This document shows, piece after piece, positions 8,061 to 16,845 of a stretch of 64,000 nt of DNA. Numbering within the stretch: the stretch's first letter is position 1; each line of letters starts with the position of its first letter. Origin of the DNA: Alkalihalophilus pseudofirmus (lineage in GTDB: Bacteria > Bacillota > Bacilli > Bacillales > Bacillaceae_D); assembly GCF_029094545.1 (NCBI RefSeq), contig NZ_CP117835.1, positions 1,840,001-1,904,000 of the forward strand, read 5' to 3'. Made by a program: the position numbers and the translations under genes. Under the pieces are notes generated by a model. The model ran no database searches. It was not told the origin of the DNA and worked only from the letters and a program-made list of their open reading frames with translations.

Positions 8061-8477
8061 ATATATTCCTCCTGCTCGATTAGTAATCTCACTTTTATTA
8101 TAGCAGAAAATTCCAATATTCTTAGGGTTGGTAGATAATTAGGTTTTAGTCAGCTGCTAATTGATTCGAAGTTGAATAGTTAAGTAGTAATAAAGTAAAT
8201 ACATGTATCCGTCAGCTTGCTGCCGTCTGCGGACCTATCTTCGTTCTTTAAAAGGGGCACGTAAGCATAATCTTTCCGTTTGAAATGATTTAGGTGCTTT
8301 TCTTCGTATGGTATTCATTGTTTTTCATCCTATTCTTAGTCTTTATACAGTTGTAAACTTATCTGATGAACATATAACGTCACTGCATTGATTAAAGTTA
8401 CAAAGTCTACCAACATTTATTCTTATAACGAAATAAGCCAAACCTATTACGGTTTGACTTCTACCTAACTTTAGCTA
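8061..8477. other. 417-bp gap with a weak terminator only
   Basis: No gene recognised on either strand. AAGCCAAACC (8435-8444) and GGTTTGACTT (8451-8460) form a 10-bp stem (one wobble pair on the minus strand) just past the cysteine desulfurase, probably its terminator, although the following T-run is interrupted. The rest shows no repeat or promoter I can support. Confidence 0.45.
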
Positions 8478-9593
8478 TTAGATTCTTTTCATATGCTCTA
8501 ACACATAATCAATTTCTTCTTTTATTGTGTACTTTCCTAGACTAAATCGTATCGCTCCCATTCCCTCTTCTTCACTTACTCCCATCTCGCTTAACACGGG
8601 TGAAAGGGTTACTTCCCCTGCATGACAGGCAGAGCCTGTTGATGCGGCAACTTGTGACAGCTGTGCTAATACCTCTTGGCCGATACGACCGATCATATTA
8701 ATATTCAGCGTGTTTGGCAGGCGGTGGTCAGGGTGGCCGTTTAATGAGATCTTCTCTTGAAAATATTCCTTTAATTCTCCCCAGAAATAGTCTCGCAGCT
8801 GCTTGATTTCCTCGTTTTGATGCAAGTTTACTTTTGCTAACCTGCACGCTTCCCCTAAGGCTGCTGCAAAGATTACATTTTCCGTACCAGCGCGCAACCC
8901 TCGTTCATGCCCGGCACCATGCATAAAATTGCTCAGTTTAACTCCCTCTCGTATGTATAGCGCTCCAATTCCTTTAGGGGCATAAAGTTTATGTCCTGCG
9001 AAGGTTAATAGATCTACATGTAAGTCATCTACGTCGATCTCAAGTTTTCCAAGAGATTGTGACGCGTCAGTATGAAATAGAATTCCTCGTTCTTTAGCCA
9101 GCTTTCCTATTTCTTTGATCGGTTGAATGGTTCCAACCTCGTTATTTGAGTGCATAACCGAAATGAGAATGGTATCCTCTGTTATTGCTTGTTCAATTTC
9201 ATCAGGATCTACACGGCCATACTCATCGACGCTAACATAGGTGATTTTTGCGCCTTGCTGTGATAAGTAGCGGCAAGGCTCTATAACAGCAGGATGTTCA
9301 ATGCTTGTTGTAATAATATGGTTACCTTGATCTTTGTAATGATCATAGACTCCTTTTAACGCATGGTTGTTAGATTCTGTCCCTCCGCTTGTGAATATGA
9401 GCTCTTCAGGGTTTGCCCCGATTAGGTCTGCCATTTGAGTTCTCGCCTGCTCAACTGCCCTTTTTGCATTTCTTCCAAACTGGTGCATGGCGGAAGGGTT
9501 TCCAAAATCATTTTCTAATAAGGGCAGCATGACCTGGCGTACTTCAGGTGCAATCGGAGTACTTGCATTGTAATCTAAATAGACTTGCCTCAT
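8478..9593 (-). CDS. cysteine desulfurase (NifS/IscS family)
   Basis: 371 residues. The enzyme takes sulfur from L-cysteine to form an enzyme-bound persulfide used for Fe-S clusters or tRNA thiolation. The PLP lysine is Lys202 in FAGHKLYAPKGIG, preceded by HTDASQS. The persulfide Cys323 sits in STGSACHAGE, the short loop of group I (NifS/IscS) enzymes. No scaffold, thiI or mnmA gene is adjacent; the gene 22 bp upstream is an EamA exporter. The acceptor cannot be named. Confidence 0.92.
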   Translation of the reverse strand: MRQVYLDYNASTPIAPEVRQVMLPLLENDFGNPSAMHQFGRNAKRAVEQARTQMADLIGANPEELIFTSGGTESNNHALKGVYDHYKDQGNHIITTSIEHPAVIEPCRYLSQQGAKITYVSVDEYGRVDPDEIEQAITEDTILISVMHSNNEVGTIQPIKEIGKLAKERGILFHTDASQSLGKLEIDVDDLHVDLLTFAGHKLYAPKGIGALYIREGVKLSNFMHGAGHERGLRAGTENVIFAAALGEACRLAKVNLHQNEEIKQLRDYFWGELKEYFQEKISLNGHPDHRLPNTLNINMIGRIGQEVLAQLSQVAASTGSACHAGEVTLSPVLSEMGVSEEEGMGAIRFSLGKYTIKEEIDYVLEHMKRI

Positions 9594-9615
9594 CGTCTAA
9601 CATCCTTTCAACGTA

Positions 9616-10575
9616 TTATCGACTCATGCTTTTATGAAGGCTGCTCGCTTTTCTTAACCGTTTATACAAAAAGTCTGGATTAGAAGCTAAGATGACACCG
9701 GTTAAAATCGCAGCTCCACCGATCACCTGATTCAGTGTTAATGTTTCTGCGCCAATTACAACAGCAATAATCGCTGTAAACAAAACAATCAGGTGAAGAA
9801 AATTTGATGATTTAGCCGGACCGACTTGAATAATTCCCTCGTTCCAGCACACAAACGACACAATGCTTGGAAAAATAGCAAGATAAACAACACCTAAGAT
9901 CACCTCTAGCGGCAGTTCTGAAATTGCTACCGGTGCGTAGGTTCGTTCAAATAAGAAAAAAGGAAAGAGCCCGATCATGCCGATGTACATTGTAACGAGA
10001 AATGTCGGGCGCTTTGGCAGCCCGCCGCTGAATTTTTTCATGACAACCGAATAAATGGACCAGCAAAAAACACCGACTAACACGATAAGGTCTCCCGGGT
10101 TAAAGGTCAAGCTGAGCAAGCGCTCAAAACTTCCCTGTGAGATAACGATAATGACTCCAATAAGAGAGACGATCACTCCAGCAAATTGAACCGTTGAAAA
10201 ACGTTCTTTTAAGAAGAATACAGATAAGATAACGATTAATAATGGTGACAGCGAATTAACGAGCGATGCATTGATTGATGTGGTGTATTGAATGGCTATG
10301 TAAATTAATGAATTAAAGCCTGCAACGCCCGTAAACGCCATAAGCGTAAGTACTTTCCAATGCGCCATAAGCACCTTCTTGTGTTGTTTCAGCTCTTTGT
10401 AGACAAATGGCAAAAAGAATAGGCTTGCCAACGTCCATCTTATTAAGGAAAGCTGCAACGGGGGAACATATTCTACGATCAAGCGGCTGAAAACAAAATT
10501 AGTACCCCAAAAAAACGTTGCTAATACTAATAAGAAATAAGGATATCGCTGAATGGTTGATAAGATTGCATTCAC
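9616..10575 (-). CDS. EamA/DMT family exporter
   Basis: 319 residues with ten membrane segments in two EamA repeats and a basic C-terminus (YKRLRKASSLHKSMSR). The second repeat begins near LIVLVGVFCWSIYSVVMKK. The substrate is unknown. It ends 22 bp before the cysteine desulfurase on the same strand, so they may be co-transcribed, which would hint at a cysteine- or sulfur-related export role (inference). The start is an ATG preceded by GGGGGCTTTAAGGTGA. Confidence 0.87.
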   Translation of the reverse strand: MNAILSTIQRYPYFLLVLATFFWGTNFVFSRLIVEYVPPLQLSLIRWTLASLFFLPFVYKELKQHKKVLMAHWKVLTLMAFTGVAGFNSLIYIAIQYTTSINASLVNSLSPLLIVILSVFFLKERFSTVQFAGVIVSLIGVIIVISQGSFERLLSLTFNPGDLIVLVGVFCWSIYSVVMKKFSGGLPKRPTFLVTMYIGMIGLFPFFLFERTYAPVAISELPLEVILGVVYLAIFPSIVSFVCWNEGIIQVGPAKSSNFLHLIVLFTAIIAVVIGAETLTLNQVIGGAAILTGVILASNPDFLYKRLRKASSLHKSMSR

Positions 10576-10742
10576 CTTAAAGCCCCCTCTAGTACATTAA
10601 CTGATAAAAGTATTTTAATAAGGATAACATATTTCGGGAGTCTAGTGTTTGAATAGTCTAACAGAAATAGAATAGAGCTTGGGTTATTTGGTTGTTTGTT
10701 AAGGATAGGAATAAAGCATTAATCTACTCATTTAGAAACTCA

Positions 10743-11002
10743 CTGAAAAAGTTCCCACCTGCCAAAGTTGTTGACTTCCGCTGCAGGGACTCGCTTTCCG
10801 CGGGCGGACCGGGAGCCTCCTCGTCGTTACACTCCTTTGGGGTCTCCCATGGTCAACGCACATTCCGCAGGAGTCTGGTCCCTTCCGCTCCAATCAACGA
10901 AGGAAGGAGGTTGCATAGTGCTCCTATTTTTATAAGCAGCTGTCCAATGACCTTAAAAGATGAACTCAAGGACGTCTGCTTTTTTAACATTTGAACTGAA
11001 CC
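10743..11002 (+). repeat. type I intergenic repeat, copy A (full length)
   Basis: Begins CTGAAAAAGTTCCC and ends TTTGAACTGAACC. A core at 10770-10898 is bounded by GTTGACT and AATCAAC, near-perfect inverted ends, and contains CGCTTTCCGCGGGCGG. The copy at 63755 shares 29 consecutive identical bases starting at 10779 and 63791. Core sequences of this CGCTTTCCGCGGG kind recur between genes of many Bacillaceae, as I recall. It is followed head-to-head by a type II element. Confidence 0.8.
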
Positions 11003-11033
11003 ATAACTAAATCACTCCTCATAATAATTGCAT

Positions 11034-11166
11034 AAAGCAATAACCTAGCGGATGAACTATACGGAGACTTCTACGGGGCCTAGAGCAGGAGTGAGATCCC
11101 ACAGGGCGTTGCCCGAGGAAGCTCACTAGCTCCCCGTGAAAAGCGTAGTAAAGTTCAGGAGCGGCG
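11034..11166 (-). repeat. type II intergenic repeat, copy B
   Basis: Read on the minus strand it runs from CGCCGCTCCTGAAC to GTTATTGCTTT. Blocks such as TGAGCTTCCTCGGGC, CCTGTGGGATCTCA and CTGCTCTAGG are shared with the copy at 35390-35524. Ends CTCCTGAA and TTCATCCGCT bound a GC-rich centre. Together with copy A it forms a composite unit, I forward then II reverse. Confidence 0.78.
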
Positions 11167-11258
11167 ATCCTGCGGAAATACGAAGTGATAATGAGGTACT
11201 TCTAGGTAAAAAGCCTAGAGTAAACTCTAAGCTTCTAGTCGACAATGTTTACTTATTA

Positions 11259-11618
11259 TTATAATGATTTCATTTCTATGAGCCCAAGGCACACGCCGGT
11301 CGGATCCACAATATAGGTCATATAAAAATCATCAAATTCCATCTTTTCTCTTAAAACCATTGCGCCATGTTCGATTGCTTTACCGATGGTTTCATCAAGA
11401 CTATCCACTTGTATTTGGATTCTTGTCCCGTGAGGAAAATCTCTCGGGCCTTTACTGATGCCGCCTATAAGAGCGTTTTGTTCCGCAGTTGTTTGATATT
11501 GAACAGATCTATAATCCCAATGAGGTTCTGAAACCTCCCACCCAAATACTTCCGTATAAAAAGCTGCAGCTTTTTCTGGTTGTTGACTGCTGATTTCAAA
11601 ACCGATTACTTTGCCCAT
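11259..11618 (-). CDS. VOC/glyoxalase family protein
   Basis: 119 residues. FEISSQQPEKAAAFYTEVFGWEV is the standard opening of a VOC half-domain and IVDPTGVCLGLIEM the closing strand. The fold resembles the CFP30B-like VOC proteins of unknown substrate. It is monocistronic, flanked by the composite repeat downstream. ATG follows GAGGAGATAGACT. Confidence 0.82.
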   Translation of the reverse strand: MGKVIGFEISSQQPEKAAAFYTEVFGWEVSEPHWDYRSVQYQTTAEQNALIGGISKGPRDFPHGTRIQIQVDSLDETIGKAIEHGAMVLREKMEFDDFYMTYIVDPTGVCLGLIEMKSL

Positions 11619-11750
11619 AGTCTATCTCCTCACTAGTATTTGTTTGTATTAATTTTTCTTTCCTTGCTTGATTCAGAAATGCGTATTCCAATATATAGTA
11701 ATTATATCATGTGAAATATTAAATCTAACAGATCTTGTTTTAAAGCCTAG

Positions 11751-11779
11751 AAAAAAGATACTCATAATGAATGAGTATC
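11751..11779 (-). terminator. Rho-independent terminator of the YihY gene
   Basis: GATACTCAT (11757-11765) and ATGAGTATC (11771-11779) form a perfect 9-bp stem with a 5-nt loop; on the minus strand six T follow. Confidence 0.8.
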
Positions 11780-11780
11780 T

Positions 11781-12635
11781 CTACATCGTTGTTGTCTTCT
11801 GATCGTACTGCAACACTCTCTTCTTTCTTTTTCTATAAATAATCGCGTTGATTTCTGCTCCGACGACGAGAATGATGCCGATTAAAAAGAACCATAGCAT
11901 TAAGATAAATATCCCGCCTAAACTTCCGTAGGTCTCTGAATAATTTCCAAAGTTACTGATGTAAACTGAAAAGCCTAATGAAGTCAGCTGCCATGATAGA
12001 GTTGAGAACACTGCACCAGGTAAGGCATGTTTAAAAGGTGTTTTCACATTCGGTGCAAAATGATATAGTGCAGCAAATATAATCACAGTAATTGTAATAC
12101 TAAGAGCCCAGCGAAGAACCCTAAATAAAACCTCCATCTCAACTGGCAAATGACCGAATGATTTAATAAAATTGATGATCGTATCTCCAAACACTGGTAA
12201 TATGAGAGCAACTAAGAAGGCTACAATCATTCCTAATGTTAGGGCGATTGATAACAATCTTGCTTTAATAAAAGAGCGGGTTTCTTTTACGTTGTATGCC
12301 TCGTTTTGAGCTTGAATAAATGCATTCATTCCGTTTGAAGCAGACCAAATGGTGCCAATTATCCCTACCGTAAGAAGCCCTCCTCTCTGTTCTGTCAGGA
12401 TGCTGAGAATTTGTTCTTCAAATACAAGGAACGTATCATCAGGCATAATGCTTGAGATCACGCCCATTGCTTGGTCAGGATCAAAGTTTAAATAAGGGAT
12501 GATAGAGAAGATAAGGATAAGCATTGGTATGAAAGATAAAATATAATAATAGGCTTGTGCGGCTGCGAGCAGTGGTACATTATCATTGGAAAACTCCGTA
12601 GCCAATGCTTTGCCATATGAGATGATCTTTTTCAT
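11781..12635 (-). CDS. YihY/BrkB family membrane protein
   Basis: 284 residues with six membrane helices. AAAQAYYYILSFIPMLI near the N-terminus, and the SLGGIFILMLWFFLIGIILVVGAEIN block, are the family hallmarks. Formerly annotated as ribonuclease BN or BrkB virulence factor; the true role is unknown, with some members suggested to be transporters. The B. subtilis counterpart is YfkH-like. Its start follows AGGAGGACTTT and its terminator overlaps the stop region. Confidence 0.88.
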   Translation of the reverse strand: MKKIISYGKALATEFSNDNVPLLAAAQAYYYILSFIPMLILIFSIIPYLNFDPDQAMGVISSIMPDDTFLVFEEQILSILTEQRGGLLTVGIIGTIWSASNGMNAFIQAQNEAYNVKETRSFIKARLLSIALTLGMIVAFLVALILPVFGDTIINFIKSFGHLPVEMEVLFRVLRWALSITITVIIFAALYHFAPNVKTPFKHALPGAVFSTLSWQLTSLGFSVYISNFGNYSETYGSLGGIFILMLWFFLIGIILVVGAEINAIIYRKRKKRVLQYDQKTTTM

Positions 12636-12715
12636 AAAGTCCTCCTACAAAGATTGTTTCTCTTTCCTTTCCCTCTTTTACCCTTCATAACCCTAAAGTT
12701 TAATTTGTGCACAAA

Positions 12716-12757
12716 TACAAAAAAAGAGATGGATATCAGTAATGACAACCATCTCTT
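12716..12757 (-). terminator. Rho-independent terminator
   Basis: AAGAGATGG (12724-12732) pairs with CCATCTCTT (12749-12757); on the minus strand the stem is followed by a T-run. It ends the STAS-domain gene. Confidence 0.75.
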
Positions 12758-12761
12758 ACAA

Positions 12762-13586
12762 TTAATTTATTACTCTAGCTAGTGCTTGGGATAAGGAGGA
12801 AAAAGATTTCACTTCATTAAATCTGATGCCCAGTTGAACTGCTGTTTGTGCGATTTCTGGTCGCATTCCAGATAAACTTGTCTCTGTACCGATCAATTCT
12901 AGACCACTAATGACATGGAAAATTTGATTGGCTACCATTGTATCGATAATCGGCACACCAGATAAATCAATAACAAGATGTTCCACTTGTAAGTCATTAC
13001 ATTGCTTCAATGTTTTATCAAATATGATTTTAGCGCGGTATGTATCAATATCTCCAACTAATGGCAGAATTGCAATTTGGTCTTTAATAAGAATAACAGG
13101 TGAGCTAAGCTCTGTAATCATTTCCTGCTGTGATTGCAATAGTCGTTCCTGCTCTTGTAAATGACGTTTACTGAACTCTTGAATAAGCGCTTTAAAGGCT
13201 TTTCGAACAACTTGATGCCATTCATTCACTTCTTCGTGAGAAGGGTTGTTATCTAGATACTCTACGTAATCTTGAATTAAATCATGGTATAGAAATTTCA
13301 CATTAAAAAATTCGCCAATAATTTGGTCTAATGGAGTATTGAGATGAGATTGATCTTTTGCAATTTCATCTAACCATTCATTAAACCTTGCGTGTGTATC
13401 CGTGGCATTTTCATTAAATAATTCACAAAAATTAACGTGAAATTGATGATTTTGTTCCTTTAACTGGTTAATTTCTTTTTCACTTTTCGAACCATACACA
13501 CCTTCAAGTGAGTTATCTAGGTTCGCATACCATTGTTCTGTCAGATCCCAAGTTCTCTCTTTAAAAAATTCATACATGCTTTGCAT
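12762..13586 (-). CDS. RsbR-type stressosome co-antagonist with STAS domain
   Basis: 274 residues from ATG 13586; the frame extends 33 codons further but without a better site. Residues 1-150 form an N-terminal helical (non-heme globin-like) sensor, as in RsbR paralogues, followed by a QEQERLLQSQQEMI linker helix. The C-terminal STAS domain has PLVGDIDTYRAK and DLSGVPIIDT; the Ser in DLSG is at the position phosphorylated in SpoIIAA-like antagonists. No rsbS, rsbT or sigB lies nearby, so it is an orphan sensor probably entering the stressosome. Confidence 0.85.
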   Translation of the reverse strand: MQSMYEFFKERTWDLTEQWYANLDNSLEGVYGSKSEKEINQLKEQNHQFHVNFCELFNENATDTHARFNEWLDEIAKDQSHLNTPLDQIIGEFFNVKFLYHDLIQDYVEYLDNNPSHEEVNEWHQVVRKAFKALIQEFSKRHLQEQERLLQSQQEMITELSSPVILIKDQIAILPLVGDIDTYRAKIIFDKTLKQCNDLQVEHLVIDLSGVPIIDTMVANQIFHVISGLELIGTETSLSGMRPEIAQTAVQLGIRFNEVKSFSSLSQALARVIN

Positions 13587-13752
13587 TCCTATTACCCCTT
13601 TTTTTATCATTAATTCTATTTTGCTATGTAGGTTTAAAATTAGCAAGCTTTTATCTATTACCTGTTTATTAACATTTGTAAACACAAAAACAAATTATGT
13701 TAATATATAGTAGCATAAACCAATATCCGGGATTAGTAGAAGAGGAGAAAAA

Positions 13753-14124
13753 ATGATAAGAACAATAAGTATAGTGTTTAGTATAATACCAGCCGCTTTT
13801 TTGTTTCATTTTTATGAGTTCGGCCAAAACCTTACGCAAGAGGATGCGGACTTTTTATTTATAGGGTCCTTATTGTATGTCGTTACAGCAGGTATTCTCT
13901 CAACTAAATTAGAGGTTAAGTTCTTATTGGCTGCTAATCTAGTTCATTTAGTTCTCTCGGTTGTTCTAGCGATGTTTTTCTTACCAACTGAAACGAGCTG
14001 GTTTAATCCTGTTGGCAGAGATCTAGCTGTCGCATTTACTGCATTATTCTTTATAGCGGGAATATGGTTCGTGCGGTATGTAAGTTCGAGCATTCAATCT
14101 ACGAGAAAGAAAAACAACGCTTAA
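13753..14124 (+). CDS. four-helix membrane protein, unknown
   Basis: 123 residues with four hydrophobic segments (about 5-23, 32-51, 58-78 and 88-109) and a basic tail (STRKKNNA). Family not recognised. The start follows AGAAGAGGAGAAAAA. It is divergent from the RsbR-like gene and convergent with the metal ATPase, with which it shares a terminator overlapping its stop codon. Confidence 0.6.
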   Translation: MIRTISIVFSIIPAAFLFHFYEFGQNLTQEDADFLFIGSLLYVVTAGILSTKLEVKFLLAANLVHLVLSVVLAMFFLPTETSWFNPVGRDLAVAFTALFFIAGIWFVRYVSSSIQSTRKKNNA

Positions 14125-14144
14125 GCACATGCTTAAGCGTTGTT
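14113..14144. terminator. bidirectional terminator
   Basis: AACAACGCTTAAGC (14113-14126) and GCTTAAGCGTTGTT (14131-14144) form a perfect 14-bp stem with an ACAT loop. It includes the stop codon of the plus-strand gene and lies 22 bp past the ATPase gene. Confidence 0.85.
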
Positions 14145-14165
14145 GGATTTGTTTATTCATCTTGT

Positions 14166-16304
14166 TTATTCATCATCATTCATTTTCATTAACCGTAAGC
14201 TGTTCAGTGTAACTAACAATGTGGCTCCCATATCGGCAAATATAGCCATCCATAACGTCAACCAGCCGGGAACGATTAAAAGAAGAGCAAATGCCTTAAT
14301 CGCAAGGGAAAAGGTAATGTTTTGCTTAATAATCTTGAGTGCTTTGCGGCTTAATTGGATCGTATAAGGAAGTTTGCTGAGATCATCTGACATTAGAGCG
14401 ATATCTGCGGTTTCAAGCGCAGTATCTGTTCCTGCACCGCCCATCGCCACTCCTACAGTTGATGCCGCAAGTGACGGTGCATCATTTACCCCGTCACCAA
14501 CCATTGCAACACGCTGGTGCTGTTGGCTGAGCCCTCTAATATAGGTTAGCTTATCTTCTGGCAGGAGATCTGCTTGAATGTCTTTAACCCCTATCTGCTT
14601 GCCGATCGCCTCAGCTGTTCTTTTATTATCGCCTGTCAGCATCACTGTATCGACACCGATTCGATTAAGCTTTTGAATGACCTCTTTAGATGATTCTCTT
14701 ACTTCGTCTGCCACAGCAATTAAAGAGAAAATGTCATTTTCTGTCCCTACGACCATCACTGTCTTACCTTCGTTTTGCAGCTTGATGGTTTGATCGTGAA
14801 TAGCTGGGTCATTACCTTCATGCAGGTCATGAAATAAGGCAGGACTTCCTACATAATACTGAATACCATCTACCTTTGCTTTTACTCCTTTACCGGTGAG
14901 TGATTGAAACTCTTCAACTTGCACCGCATGAAAGTCTAACCCAGACTCCTCGGCTTTACGCATAATAGCTGAAGCCAGCGGGTGCTGGGATCCTTTTTCA
15001 ATTGCTGCAGTAATAGATAAGATCTCGGCTTCTTCGCCGTTTAATGTCACCATATCTGTAACAGTTGGGACCCCTTTAGTTAATGTACCGGTTTTATCAA
15101 AAGCAATCGCACGCAATGCACCTGCTTCTTCTAAATAAACACCGCCTTTAATTAACACTCCGTTACGAGCAGCATTTCCGATTGCTGTAACGACTGCAAT
15201 CGGCGTTGAGACAACAAGTGCACAAGGGCATCCGACAACAAGCGTCGCAAGGCCAAGGTAAATCCACTCACTCCACTCCCCGCCAAGCATTGTCGGCGGA
15301 ATCACAACAATAAGTGCCGCGAGCAGGATAATAGCCGGTGTATAGTATTTGGCAAATTTATCGACAAAGGCTTGGGATGGAGCCTTTTCTGCTTGAGCTT
15401 CTTCAACTAAATGAATAATCTTCGCAATCGTTGTGTCTTCTACCCGCTTCGTTACTTTAACCTCAAGCAGACCTTCTTCGTTTAATGTCCCAGCAAATAC
15501 TTCATCATCCACCAATCGCATCACAGGAACACTTTCTCCTGTAATGGCTGCTTGGTTAATCGTAGACATGCCTTTAACGACAACCCCGTCCATCGCAAGC
15601 TTCTGACCAGGCTTAACAATCATAATGTCACCAATCTCGATCTCATCTACATTGACCAGCATTTCTTTCCCTGTCCGGCGAATGAGAGCTTCATTAGGTG
15701 CAATATCCATGAGTGAGGCGATCGATTGTCTTGCTTTATCCATTGAATACCGCTCAAGTGCTTCACTAATGGCAAATAAAATGACAACGACTGCTCCTTC
15801 AATCCACTCGCCAATGAACGCGGCACCTATGATGGCAATTGTCATTAATGTGCTCATATCAAATTTTAATCGAATGAGATTATTCAGCCCTTTTATAAAT
15901 AACGTATAACCGCCAATAATAATTGAGAGGATAATCAACATCAATGGCAGGGTGCTTCCTTCTTCGACCATATAATCAGCTAGAAAACTCGTCAGTAATA
16001 AAGCAATGGCAATATATACTTTAATCGTCGTTTTCTGCTTCCAAAACGGAATGCGAGGTTCAGCTTTTTCATGTTCATCTCTAAGCTGGAGGTTTTCAAA
16101 TGCTCCTGCTTTCTCAAGTTCTTCTATATTGACTGTGCCTGTCACTGTAATCTTTGACGCTCCAAAGTTCACTTTTGCATCAGAAACACCATCCAGGTGC
16201 TTCACGTTCTCTTCGAACGTTTTGGCACAGCCTGCTCAGGAAAAGCCCTGAACACGATAGGTTTTACTTTCTTCCTCTGACTGTCTAGCACGTACTTCAG
16301 TCAT
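14166..16304 (-). CDS. cadA: Cd/Zn/Pb-type P1B ATPase with in-frame TGA at the HMA CxxC motif
   Basis: Metal exporter of the ZntA/CadA branch. If codon 23 is read through, the product is 712 residues: HMA domain 14-80, A-domain (TGES), CPC in membrane helix 6 (about 359-361), DKTGT with phosphorylated Asp403, [15 protein letters not shown], and ADMGATLLV near the end, which supports Cd/Zn specificity. ATG 16304 overlaps the repressor stop by 8 bp (ATGACTGA), so this start is well fixed. Codon 23 (16238-16236) is TGA where the first Cys of GFSCAGC is expected; Cys26 remains. Either a nonsense mutation with internal restart (GTG 16205) or selenocysteine. All catalytic motifs downstream are intact. 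Confidence 0.85.
16194..16234 (-). other. SECIS-like hairpin after the TGA codon
   Basis: On the minus strand CAGG pairs with CCTG, TGC with GCA and ACGTTC with GAACGT, with small internal loops and a GAAGA apical loop (16214-16210). The loop begins 21 nt after the TGA and starts with G. Published models of bacterial SECIS elements, as I remember them, require a small apical loop with a G among its first two bases at about 16-37 nt from the UGA. Such hairpins also occur by chance. Confidence 0.35.
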
Positions 16305-16665
16305 GTGACTTCCCTTCCTTCTGATGTTCTAAAGCAATCAATAGTAACTGTTTAATGTGATGATCATCTAATGAGTAAAAGGCAAGCTTCCCTTCTTTAC
16401 GGAATTTTACAATGCCTTGTTTATGCAGAGTCCGCAGGTGATGGGAGGCCGTTGCTACAGAGGAACCAATAATATTTGCAATGTCACATACACATAATTC
16501 CTCTTCCTCACAAAGAGAATATGTGATCTTTGCCCGGTTGACGTCAGCTATCGCTTTGAATAGCTGTGCAACCCCGCCTAGTTCTTCCCGCCCAATTACC
16601 CCTTTTAGACGCGTAACCTTTTCTGCATCAAAGCTATAAATCTCACAAGAATCGTTGCTGCTCAT
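16297..16665 (-). CDS. cadC: ArsR/SmtB-family metal-responsive repressor (CadC-like)
   Basis: 122 residues from the ATG behind GGGAGGGACAT; a TTG five codons earlier overlaps that site. The winged helix has the ELCVCDIAN metal-sensing motif (two Cys on the alpha-4 position of CadC), an extra Cys near the N-terminus (SNDSCEIY) as in CadC, and recognition helix SVATASHHLRTL. Binding Cd, Pb or Zn releases it from DNA. It is coupled to the ATPase gene by an 8-bp overlap, and two matching operators lie upstream. Confidence 0.9.
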   Translation of the reverse strand: MSSNDSCEIYSFDAEKVTRLKGVIGREELGGVAQLFKAIADVNRAKITYSLCEEEELCVCDIANIIGSSVATASHHLRTLHKQGIVKFRKEGKLAFYSLDDHHIKQLLLIALEHQKEGKSHD

Positions 16666-16684
16666 ATATGTCCCTCCCAATCAA

Positions 16685-16746
16685 TCAAATGTTTGTTTGA
16701 ATATAGTATAGCAGGATTTAGCTTAAATGATCAAATGAATGTTTGA
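16685..16746 (-). promoter_or_regulatory. CadC-type promoter with two operators
   Basis: TCAAA-N6-TTTGA occurs at 16685-16700 and again at 16731-16746, the spacing and half-sites of CadC operators. On the minus strand TTGATC (16734-16729) and TATACT (16710-16705) are 18 bp apart, giving a sigma-A promoter whose -35 overlaps one operator while the other lies just past the -10. Repression by the first gene's product is the natural reading. Confidence 0.7.
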
Positions 16747-16803
16747 ATGAATATTATACGCTGGTGTTAGTAATGAAAAGATCAACAAAAAGTTCACGTA
16801 ATT

Positions 16804-16833
16804 AAAAAACAGCCTGATTAAGTTCAGACTGTT
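16804..16833 (-). terminator. Rho-independent terminator
   Basis: On the minus strand AACAGTCTGA and TCAGGCTGTT form a 10-bp stem with a wobble pair, followed by TTTTAATT. It ends the membrane-protein gene at 16846. Confidence 0.75.
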
Positions 16834-16845
16834 TAAGCGGTTTGT

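Noticed and set aside
8200-8300. Possible small RNA or short Cys/Arg-rich peptide in the 8-kb gap
   Set aside because: No promoter, ribosome-binding site or conserved structure that I can support.
10692-10994. 100-codon plus-strand frame
   Set aside because: It lies inside the type I repeat and is not conserved as a frame in the other copies.
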